From JAFGED01 sp964551295 (GTDB lineage Bacteria; Chloroflexota; Anaerolineae; B4-G1), in NCBI GenBank assembly GCA_964551295.1, contig CAZKDJ010000080.1, positions 1-17,239 of the forward strand: a stretch of 17,239 nt of DNA. The letters run 5' to 3'. Within the stretch, counting starts at the first letter, position 1. Each line of letters begins with the position of its first letter. A program made the position numbers and the translations under genes. The notes beneath the pieces were generated by a model that saw only the letters and a program-made list of their open reading frames with translations, was not told where the DNA came from and did no database searches. Below, piece by piece: positions 1 to 5,581 of this stretch.

Positions 1-74
1 ATTTTACCACACTCGCATGAGGCGCGAAAGTACCACCTTTTTTCAGGGGAGTCATTCCTGTGATAACAAATTTC

Positions 75-323
75 TTATCCTCCTAGCAACTCCACGTTCA
101 AAGCCTCCGGTCCCTTTTCGGCGTAACGCATATGGAACCGGGCTGTTTGCCCCTCGTGTGTTCCTTTATCAGCGTTCCAGACAACCTGCCGCTGGTGGAA
201 GAAAACATCCTCACCTTCCTCGACGCTGATGAATCCATAGTGTTTGTTGGGATTGAACCACTTGACCACGCCGCGCTGCTTGGGCAGTGGTCCCACCTGC
301 ATGAAACAGGTGGGGCACAGCAT
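75..323 (-). CDS. Cold shock domain protein (CspA-like), C-terminal part of a zinc-ribbon/CSD protein
   Basis: A compact cold-shock domain fills most of this 82-residue frame. The RNP1-type stretch KWFNPNKHYGFI is followed by EDVFFHQRQV, matching the RNP1 and RNP2 strands that bind single-stranded RNA or DNA in CspA-family chaperones. The ATG at 323 has no ribosome binding site. The same frame continues upstream to an ATG at 434 behind a clear GAGAGG, and that longer frame is broken only by one TGA at 357-359. The N-terminal MLCPTCF carries the second CxxC of a zinc ribbon whose first CxxC lies before the TGA. The intended product is therefore probably a 119-residue zinc-ribbon plus CSD protein. 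The gene lies 76 bases behind the S1-domain gene, also an RNA-binding protein, and may be co-transcribed with it. The CSD call is firm. Whether this truncated form is made is uncertain. Confidence 0.85.
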   Translation of the reverse strand: MLCPTCFMQVGPLPKQRGVVKWFNPNKHYGFISVEEGEDVFFHQRQVVWNADKGTHEGQTARFHMRYAEKGPEALNVELLGG

Positions 324-434
324 CGGCTGGATTACCTTTACCCCACGACGGGCCAGTCAATCACGATAGTTTGACGACAGAATGAAGCTACTCCCACATC
401 GTTTGCATTCGACCACCGATATTTGCTGAGGCAT
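324..434 (-). other. Severed 5' part of the cold-shock gene: zinc-ribbon N-terminus ending in an in-frame TGA
   Basis: Reading from the ATG at 434 gives MPQQISVVECKRCGSSF, then NYRD, a TGA at 357-359, and LARRGVKVIQP leading in frame into the cold-shock frame at 323. The start is well supported by GAGAGG eight bases upstream. CKRC here and CPTC just after position 323 would make one four-cysteine zinc ribbon with 26 residues between the pairs. This family often has an aromatic residue at the TGA position, so one base change (TGG to TGA) explains the break. A TTGACA-like -35 hexamer lies at 470-475 on this strand, but no good -10 box follows it. Confidence 0.7.
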
Positions 435-510
435 CGATTTATCCTCTCACACACCGCTCGTACCAACAATGTCAATTGCTCGTTCCGCACCGGTCCAAAC
501 AGGCGCTGCC

Positions 511-1609
511 TTAACGCGCCAAGGCTGGTGTATCAGGAATGCCTTTCAGACTGAGCGCGATGCGACGACGCCATTGGTCAATGTCCAACATGCGCACTCT
601 GATTGGAGAACTGGACTCTAACTCTTTCCAGTTGACCTCCTGCGGTATCTCGGATGTGTGTACCAGTCCTTCGACGCCTTTGCCCAAATCGACAAAGATA
701 CCGAACGCTGCCACGTTGGCTACCTTTCCTTCGACGACTTGTCCAGCACGCAATCCCTCGGCTACGAGAGGCCAGGGATCCGGCAAAAGCCGCTTGCGAC
801 TAAGGCCAATGCGTTCGCGCTCTCGATCCACGTTCAGAATGTGTACGTCGACTTCATCTCCCACGCTCAATACCTCGCTGGGATGGTCGACGTGCTTCCA
901 GTCCAGCTCGGAAATATGGATCGAGCCATCTATGCCGCCCAGATCCAAAGGCCCCAAACTTGACTAGGTTGCTTACCCTGCCAGTTCTAACCTCACCTTC
1001 CACCAACTCGGAGAGCGCCTCTTGCCGCCTCTGAGAATCTGCGACGCGCTGCGACAGTATGAGACGTCGACGTTTTTGTTCGACCTCGATCATAACCAGC
1101 CAGAGCGTGCTTCCCACGAGGTCGCGCTTTACCTTATCTAGCCGTTCTCCGTGCATGCCGGGCCGTACGGCATTCAGTTGCGAGTTCGGTACAAAGCCAC
1201 GCAGCCGACCGAACCTGACGATGACGCCGCCACGGTTCACGTCTACCACTTCTGCCTGGTAAGTCTTGCCGCTTTCCAACAACTCTTGCGCCCGCAGCCA
1301 ATCTTGCTGCGCTAGGCCCTGATTCAGCGAGACGACGAGTTCCCCTTGCCGATCCGAGACGGTCAGCACGCTGACGGGAACCTCTTCCCCAACTTCCAAA
1401 CTGTCGCGGTATGCATCGTCCAGGCGTTCCAGGTCTGTGCGGGGCACGATACCATCTCGCTTGCATCCCCTGTCGACGATCACTTCGTTCTCGTCGACAG
1501 ACAAAACCGTCGCGCTGCAGACCTGCCCGCGTCGTGGACGGTCATAGTCGTAGTCATTCTCAAGTAGCATCGAGAATCTTTGCTGCGCGTCCCCTTGCTG
1601 TTGAACCAT
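511..1609 (-). pseudogene. rpsA: S1-domain RNA-binding protein (ribosomal protein S1-like), frameshifted
   Basis: Four S1 (OB-fold) RNA-binding repeats are visible across about 366 codons. This is typical of the shorter bS1-like proteins that help mRNA bind the 30S subunit. Repeats 1 and 2 lie in the first frame from the ATG at 1609, which has a good AAGGTGG site seven bases upstream. Repeat 3 starts in that frame as SNLVKFGAF and continues one frame over as DLGGIDGSIHISELDW. Repeat 4 is KVANVAAFGIFVDLGKGVEG and ends at the TAA at 511. The switch falls after the TTT codon at 947-949 and needs two extra bases to restore FVDLGG, the pattern seen intact in repeat 4. Without correction the product runs out at 854 with an unrelated tail. 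The gene follows bS21 on the same strand. S1 family assignment is firm; true pseudogene versus sequence error is open. Confidence 0.85.
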
Positions 1610-1635
1610 TGTTTTCCACCTTAGGATTTGTTAAG

Positions 1636-1770
1636 GAATAACTTCCTGCGTTTTGACCCAGATCGCATAATCCACGGCGGTTATGGCCGTTTCAGGCCTG
1701 TAAAAGCCTCCCTAATCGTCATCTGACAGATTCAAAGGGCTTTTCGTCGCCCTGCTGCGAGAAGTTATTC
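1636..1770. repeat. 10-bp inverted repeat flanking the bS21-S1 intergenic leader
   Basis: GAATAACTTC at 1636-1645 and its exact complement GAAGTTATTC at 1761-1770 enclose most of the 173-base gap between bS21 and the S1 gene. On the minus-strand transcript the arms could pair and hold a 115-base domain just ahead of the S1 start, close to its ribosome binding site. Shorter hairpins lie inside, including ACGGC/GCCGT. The repeat is directly visible; a regulatory role is inference. Confidence 0.55.
1702..1744 (-). terminator. Possible weak intrinsic terminator or attenuator between bS21 and S1 genes
   Basis: AAAAGCC at 1702-1708 and GGCTTTT at 1738-1744 are perfect complements. In the minus-strand transcript they make an AAAAGCC/GGCUUUU stem, with extra CCCT/AGGG pairing possible, ending in only four U residues. 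It lies just after bS21, so it could partly separate bS21 from S1 expression. The same arrangement reads on the plus strand. The short U tract makes it a weak call. Confidence 0.35.
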
Positions 1771-1782
1771 TTTTGCAGGTCT

Positions 1783-2001
1783 CTAGTACCGACTTCGTCG
1801 TTCGCGCCCCATGCGCTGTTTCTGCTTGCGTACGGCCTTGCGGAGAGCGCGCCGACGCTCCTCGCTTTTCTTTACAAAGAACCGCTTTTTCTTCACGTCG
1901 CTCAAGATACGCTCCCGCGTTACCTTTTTGCGGAAACGTCTGAGCAAGCTATCCTGTGATTCACCGGGTTTCAATATCACTTGCGCCAAATTTAAACTCA
2001 C
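1783..2001 (-). CDS. rpsU: Small ribosomal subunit protein bS21
   Basis: This 72-residue, strongly basic protein has the bS21 pattern: a short N-terminal strand VILKPGESQDSLLRRFRKKV, then ERILSDVKKKRFFVKKSEERRR and an arginine/lysine-rich helix up to RRSRY. bS21 sits on the 30S platform near the anti-Shine-Dalgarno end of 16S rRNA and helps initiation. The start is strongly supported by GGAGGT eight bases before the ATG. It lies 56 bases after the dksA-type gene and ahead of an S1-domain gene, so two 30S proteins that act in mRNA binding sit side by side. Length and composition match the family. Confidence 0.95.
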   Translation of the reverse strand: MSLNLAQVILKPGESQDSLLRRFRKKVTRERILSDVKKKRFFVKKSEERRRALRKAVRKQKQRMGRERRSRY

Positions 2002-2057
2002 CTCCTATACTAAAAAGTGTACCTTTGAAGTACGGTTTGCTGTTCTCACTGTAACAG

Positions 2058-2390
2058 CTAGCCGACTTGCTCACTTTCGCGCGCCTGTGTACAACGGATA
2101 CACGTCCTGGCGTCTGGCAAAACCGTCATGCGATCAGGGTGGATCGACTGGCCGCATTCCTCGCATATCCCATACTCATCGTCAGCCATCGTCGATAGTG
2201 CGTGCTCTAGACCAGCGGCTCGCTCCTTGAGTTGCTCCAACAGTGCACGGTCAAGTTCCTGACGCGTGATCGCGGGATCTCCTTCGCCCAGGCCATAGTC
2301 AGGCTTGTTGCCAAGGGCGTTTTGCAACGAAGCGATCTGGGCTTGGATTTTATCAAGTTCAGTTCTCAGAGTTGCTTTTTTGTTTTCCAC
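2058..2390 (-). CDS. DksA/TraR family C4 zinc-finger regulator
   Basis: The 110-residue product has an N-terminal helix of about residues 4-28, a second helix rich in leucine and glutamate (40-66), and a C-terminal zinc finger with CEEC at 76-79 and CIRC at 97-100. The phrase YGICEECG is the DksA/TraR hallmark. Family members enter the RNA polymerase secondary channel and alter initiation, often with ppGpp. The protein is shorter than E. coli DksA and resembles the general stress/TraR-like group, so its targets are unknown. The predicted start is GTG with no strong ribosome binding site, and no in-frame ATG was found nearby. It sits between padR and bS21, fitting growth-rate control of ribosomal genes (inference). 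A GCTGTT/AACAGC inverted repeat at 2039-2058 overlaps its stop but lacks a U tract. Confidence 0.88.
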   Translation of the reverse strand: MENKKATLRTELDKIQAQIASLQNALGNKPDYGLGEGDPAITRQELDRALLEQLKERAAGLEHALSTMADDEYGICEECGQSIHPDRMTVLPDARTCIRCTQARESEQVG

Positions 2391-2415
2391 AATTCGTCTT
2401 CATGCCAAACAAATA

Positions 2416-2461
2416 GACCTGGCAAGCCGCACCCATCACCGATCTCGGCATCTACCAGGTC
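2416..2461 (-). promoter_or_regulatory. Structured leader ahead of the dksA-type gene
   Basis: GACCTGG at 2416-2422 and CCAGGTC at 2455-2461 are perfect complements. A smaller CCGA/TCGG hairpin (2440-2449) lies inside. On the minus-strand transcript the large hairpin is followed by UAUUUGUUUGG and then the weak GTG start of the dksA-type gene. It could be an attenuator or a simple mRNA fold. The rest of the 138-base gap shows AT-rich TCTAGA-containing sequence and no gene. Confidence 0.35.
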
Positions 2462-2528
2462 CACAGTAAGTCTAGAACTTTGGAAAATCTAGATTTGAGA
2501 TTTAGATGTGATTCCCCGGGTGCGCACC

Positions 2529-3116
2529 TCAAGCAGTCAGAGTGACGAAGCCAGGTTCCTGATTCTCAGCAGCTTCAGCAGGCGGTGACGTTTGGGATAA
2601 CCGAGCCAACGTGCTATCCAGCCAGGCCAACTCCGCAGCGGCCAAACTGAGACCGTAGCTGTACATCAGACGCTCTCCTAAATCTGCGTCCGCATCCTCA
2701 GCCGCGACGACTTGCTCCAAAGCTCTCTTTTGAGCTGCGACGTGTGCTCGCCGCTGCTCGAGATGGGTAGGCAAGCCAACTTGCGAAAGCTGATCAGCTA
2801 GTGCCAGGCGCATGACGAATTTCTTCAAGGAGGCATTCGAATCGGATGGCTGACTCAGCCACGCCTGTAATGTTTTCTCACCTTCCTCTGTGATCGAATA
2901 GATCTTGCGTGACGGTCGATCTTGATTCGCAACCACCTCCCTAGTCACCAAACCGTCTTTTAGCAAGGCGTGTAAGGAAGGGTAGAGGCTTCCAAGACTG
3001 GGCACATCGATCAACCAACTCAGGTCTTGTAGAAAGCGCTTGATGTCGTAGCCTGACATTGGCTGCCGGGTCAACAGGCCCAAAATAAAATGCCGAATGC
3101 CCTTTGTACCGGCCAT
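2529..3116 (-). CDS. PadR family transcriptional regulator
   Basis: A winged helix-turn-helix fills residues 5-90 (HFILGLLTRQPMSGYDIKRF, then LYPSLHALLKDGLV and RKIYSITEEGEKTLQAWL), the classic PadR N-terminal domain. Residues 95-180 form the helical dimerisation domain found in the longer PadR subgroup. PadR proteins are usually ligand-released repressors of nearby transporter or detoxification genes and of themselves. The ATG at 3116 has GGAAGG six bases upstream. A strong promoter and a perfect inverted repeat precede the gene, so self-repression is likely. The ligand cannot be read from the sequence. The downstream dksA-type gene starts 138 bases later and may be in the same transcript. 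Confidence 0.93.
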   Translation of the reverse strand: MAGTKGIRHFILGLLTRQPMSGYDIKRFLQDLSWLIDVPSLGSLYPSLHALLKDGLVTREVVANQDRPSRKIYSITEEGEKTLQAWLSQPSDSNASLKKFVMRLALADQLSQVGLPTHLEQRRAHVAAQKRALEQVVAAEDADADLGERLMYSYGLSLAAAELAWLDSTLARLSQTSPPAEAAENQEPGFVTLTA

Positions 3117-3142
3117 AGCACCTTCCGTTATAGGGTATTTTT

Positions 3143-3165
3143 GTTATATCTATTGTGTATATAAC
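3143..3165. promoter_or_regulatory. Candidate PadR operator (inverted repeat)
   Basis: GTTATAT at 3143-3149 and ATATAAC at 3159-3165 form a perfect 7-bp inverted repeat with a 9-base spacer. It lies a few bases downstream of the predicted padR transcription start, where a bound dimer would block transcription. Size and symmetry suit a winged-helix dimer. The assignment is inference. Confidence 0.55.
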
Positions 3166-3177
3166 AGTTTGACATAT

Positions 3178-3206
3178 ATTATATCATAAAATGTCTATTT
3201 TTGCAA
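3178..3206 (-). promoter_or_regulatory. Sigma70-type promoter of padR
   Basis: On the minus strand TTGCAA (3201-3206) is followed after exactly 17 bases by a consensus TATAAT (3178-3183). The start of transcription would be near 3171, giving a leader of about 55 bases that includes the inverted repeat at 3143-3165. The surrounding sequence is very AT-rich. Confidence 0.7.
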
Positions 3207-3272
3207 CAAATCGACGAGGTTAAATTGCAGTTCGCCAACGAAATTTCAACGTTATCAACTCAATCCGTCTAT

Positions 3273-3320
3273 AACCCAACGCATCTCGTAAAGAGGACGT
3301 TGGGTTTTTTATTTTTTTTG
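3273..3320 (+). terminator. Intrinsic terminator upstream of mscS
   Basis: AACCCAACG (3273-3281) pairs perfectly with CGTTGGGTT (3298-3306). A small CTC/GAG extension lies in the loop, and a T-rich tract of ATTTTTTTT type follows to 3319. This is a textbook rho-independent terminator in the plus direction. No gene lies upstream on this strand, since the neighbour is divergent padR. It may stop a short leader or small RNA, or antisense transcription. Confidence 0.75.
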
Positions 3321-3327
3321 TTATAAT
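3300..3327 (+). promoter_or_regulatory. Candidate promoter of mscS overlapping the terminator
   Basis: A consensus TATAAT lies at 3322-3327. A TTGGGT at 3300-3305, inside the right arm of the terminator stem, sits 16 bases upstream as a partial -35 box. Transcription would begin near 3334, about 60 bases before the mscS start. The -10 box is strong and the -35 weak. Confidence 0.5.
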
Positions 3328-3393
3328 GAAGCAGGAATTGATTGAGTCGGTGGCTTGAAAAGAGATAACATCGTCTTTCACACAGGAGGTCAA

Positions 3394-4246
3394 ATGCTAG
3401 ATTTCGGTGATCGTTTCCAGGAGCTTTTGGAAAAATTCTTGCTCTTTATTCCCAACCTCATCGTCGCTTTGGTCGTATTCATCCTGACCCTGCTTCTATC
3501 GAGTCTGAGCGCACAATGGGTGCGGCGGGCTGCCAAAGGAAGGATCGAGGATGCCGAGACCCGACGCTTGCTCTCCCGGTTGGCGCGTTGGTCGGTGATC
3601 ATTCTGGGAACCTTGATCGCGCTGGAGCAGGTTGAGTTCGACGTGACCGGTTTCGTCGCCGGGCTGGGCATCGCCGGGTTCACCGTCGGATTCGCATTGC
3701 AGGACATTGCCCGCAACTTTGGCCGGCATTCTGCTGCTGGTGCGGCAGCCGTTCAACGTCGGCGACGCCGTCGAGGTGGGGGATTACACCGGGACGGTGC
3801 TCGAGATCACCACCCGCGACACAGTGCTCAAGACGTGGGACGGCGAGATGGTGATCGTGCCCAACATGGACGTCTTTACCAACGCGATCAAGAACTACTC
3901 CGAGCTGCCGCTGCGCCGTCGCACAGTCAACATTGGTCTGGGCTACGATGAGGGCGTGGATCGGGCCACGCAGGTGTTCCTGGAGGTCATGCGGAGTGTG
4001 GAGGGCGTGCAGGACGATCCTGCGCCCGAGGTGCTGGCCGAAAACCTGGGGGACTCGGCGCTAATGCTGGCGGCCCGCTTCTGGGTGAACCAGGAGACCC
4101 ACGGGCTGTTCACGGTACACTCGCAGGTGGTCCAGGCGATCAAGGAGGCTGCAGAGCGGGAGGGGATCGATCTGCCCTATCCGATCCAGACGGTGCGGCT
4201 GGAGGGAGGATGGCCGGGTTTGGAGGAAGGAGTTGCTAGCAGTTGA
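3394..4246 (+). pseudogene. mscS: MscS-type small-conductance mechanosensitive channel, frameshifted
   Basis: The ATG at 3394 has an excellent GGAGGT four bases upstream. It is a better start than the TTG at 3355 in the same frame. Residues 10-35 and 60-80 are membrane helices. The pore helix begins FDVTGFVAGLGIAGFTVGFALQDIARNF. The family continues with LAGILLLVRQPFNVGDAVEV, which is present but one frame over. The break falls after the TTT codon at 3718-3720, and two bases are missing for the expected leucine. After it come the beta domain (DGEMVIVPN, a strong MscS signature) and the C-terminal alpha/beta domain, ending at TGA 4246. MscS channels open under membrane tension to release osmolytes. 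As sequenced, translation would end near 3951 with an arginine-rich junk tail. Family call is firm. Confidence 0.88.
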
Positions 4247-4364
4247 ACATTCTGCTTGTTCTGGTTGGCCTGTGATGAAGGTTAACGAGCGCTATCTGGA
4301 TGGCAAGAGCCGCCTGGAGCTACCCTTTGGGGTGGAAGAGGGGTCGAAGGTGGGCCAAGGTTTG

Positions 4365-5333
4365 ATGAAAGAGACCAAGATTGGCTTAGCTCTCGGCGGG
4401 GGTGGCGCGCGGGGATTGGCGCACCTGGGCGTGTTGCAGGTGTTGGAGGAAACCGAGATTCCCATCGATGTCGTTGCCGGAACCAGCATGGGGGGCATTG
4501 TCGCCTGCCTGTACGCGGCTGGCGTTTCGGTACAAGATATGATCGCGTTCGGCAAAAAGATCGGGGTCATTGACCTGGCCTCCCCCGACCTAAAGTGGAG
4601 GGGTCTGTTCGGGCACGAAAAAACGGCTCGCCTCCTGGTCGATCTGCTGGACAGCGACGACGTTACCTTTGAGGATCTGAACATCCCTGCCGCCGTCGTC
4701 TGCGCTGATATCGAGACGGGCGAATTGGTCATCGTTGACCAGGGGCCACTCATCCCGGCCCTGCTGGCGACCTCGGCCGTGCCCATTATCTTTTCGCCAG
4801 TGTATCACCAGGGACGCTGGCTTGTAGATGGCGGTGTGCTCAACAACCTGCCGGTGGACGTCGTGCGCCACATGGGGGTTGAGCGGGTTCTGGGCGTTAA
4901 CGTGCCGCCCAGCGTTGATCTGTCCCTCGAGGACGAGGAGATGTCAGAGGGCCTGTCTCTGCGCGCGCTGCGCTTGTTGGGCCAGCGCCTTCCTGATTGG
5001 AGACGGCCATTTCTCATCGCAGAGGCCAGCGCGGGCATCACGATACAGGCTATAGACCGAACGCGATTGGCGCTTTGCCCGCCTGACTTGTTGCTGGAGA
5101 TCCACCTGCCCGGCGTGGGGTTGTTTTCCAACGGTGGTGACGACGAAGTCGAGGCTGGATACAGAGTGGCAATGGCCCATATGGAGGAATTGGTCGCGTT
5201 GAAGAAGAAGCGACCGCTATCTCGTTGGAGAAGGCGGCTGAGATCTATGACGGGTCGGCTTCGGCTTGCGTGGATGATGCTGCGGGGACCGGAATCTCCG
5301 TTGTATCCCAGCAATTCTGCGATGGTAAGATAG
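4365..5333 (+). CDS. Patatin-like phospholipase (NTE/RssA type)
   Basis: The product of about 322 residues starts MKETKIGLALGGGGARGLAH, the usual beginning of bacterial patatin-like hydrolases of the RssA/NTE group. The oxyanion-hole loop GGGGARG is at 11-17, the nucleophile motif GTSMG carries Ser41, and the dyad aspartate is Asp155 in VDGGVLNN. These enzymes hydrolyse acyl esters of phospholipids or lysophospholipids at the membrane. The ATG at 4365 has AAGG upstream and fits the family N-terminus. The same frame is open back to an ATG at 4275 and a TTG at 4233 overlapping mscS, so a longer start is possible. The C-terminal 40 residues are basic (RWRRRLRSMTGRLR) and may touch the membrane. 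It is probably co-transcribed with mscS, and the unit ends at the terminator at 5433-5475. Confidence 0.9.
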   Translation: MKETKIGLALGGGGARGLAHLGVLQVLEETEIPIDVVAGTSMGGIVACLYAAGVSVQDMIAFGKKIGVIDLASPDLKWRGLFGHEKTARLLVDLLDSDDVTFEDLNIPAAVVCADIETGELVIVDQGPLIPALLATSAVPIIFSPVYHQGRWLVDGGVLNNLPVDVVRHMGVERVLGVNVPPSVDLSLEDEEMSEGLSLRALRLLGQRLPDWRRPFLIAEASAGITIQAIDRTRLALCPPDLLLEIHLPGVGLFSNGGDDEVEAGYRVAMAHMEELVALKKKRPLSRWRRRLRSMTGRLRLAWMMLRGPESPLYPSNSAMVR

Positions 5334-5432
5334 GTCCTATGCAGGCTGGGATCGAGGGGCTTTGCAAGGGGATGAGTATTAGGGATCTAGATTGCGGGCC
5401 ATATGAATCTGGGCCTTGGTAGAACCGTCGCG

Positions 5433-5475
5433 CCGCTGTACTGAGTGATGCGTCACTCAGTGTGGCGGATTTTTC
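5433..5475 (+). terminator. Strong intrinsic terminator after the patatin gene
   Basis: CTGAGTGA (5441-5448) and TCACTCAG (5453-5460) are perfect complements around a TGCG loop. The flanks CCGCTGTA and TGTGGCGG extend the stem to about 16 pairs with three G-U pairs. ATTTTTC follows. It closes the mscS-patatin unit. The stretch from 5334 to 5432 shows no gene. Confidence 0.8.
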
Positions 5476-5504
5476 TTGCGAAATCAGATTGGGTACAAAA
5501 GTAG

Positions 5505-5533
5505 TTGCATAGGACCGTCTCATGGAGTAAAAT
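5505..5533 (+). promoter_or_regulatory. Sigma70-type promoter for the YdjM-like gene
   Basis: TTGCAT (5505-5510) and TAAAAT (5528-5533) are separated by exactly 17 bases. Transcription would start near 5540, about 40 bases before the ATG at 5582 and just past the preceding terminator. This probably also drives the lamin-tail/PLD gene that follows. Confidence 0.65.
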
Positions 5534-5581
5534 ACTGACCGGTTGGTTCGCGGTGAAATACCGTCTTGCTGGGAGAGGACC

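Noticed and set aside
1..74. Open minus-strand frame following the cold-shock stop, reading EICYHRNDSPEKRWYF and a CEC pair
   Set aside because: It has no ATG, GTG or TTG start and runs off the window, and AGGAGG before it is explained by the Gly-Gly codons of the cold-shock gene. Too short to support as a gene.
3169..3174. TTGACA on the plus strand as a promoter for a small RNA
   Set aside because: No acceptable -10 hexamer lies 15-19 bases downstream, so it is kept only as a possibility in the terminator finding.
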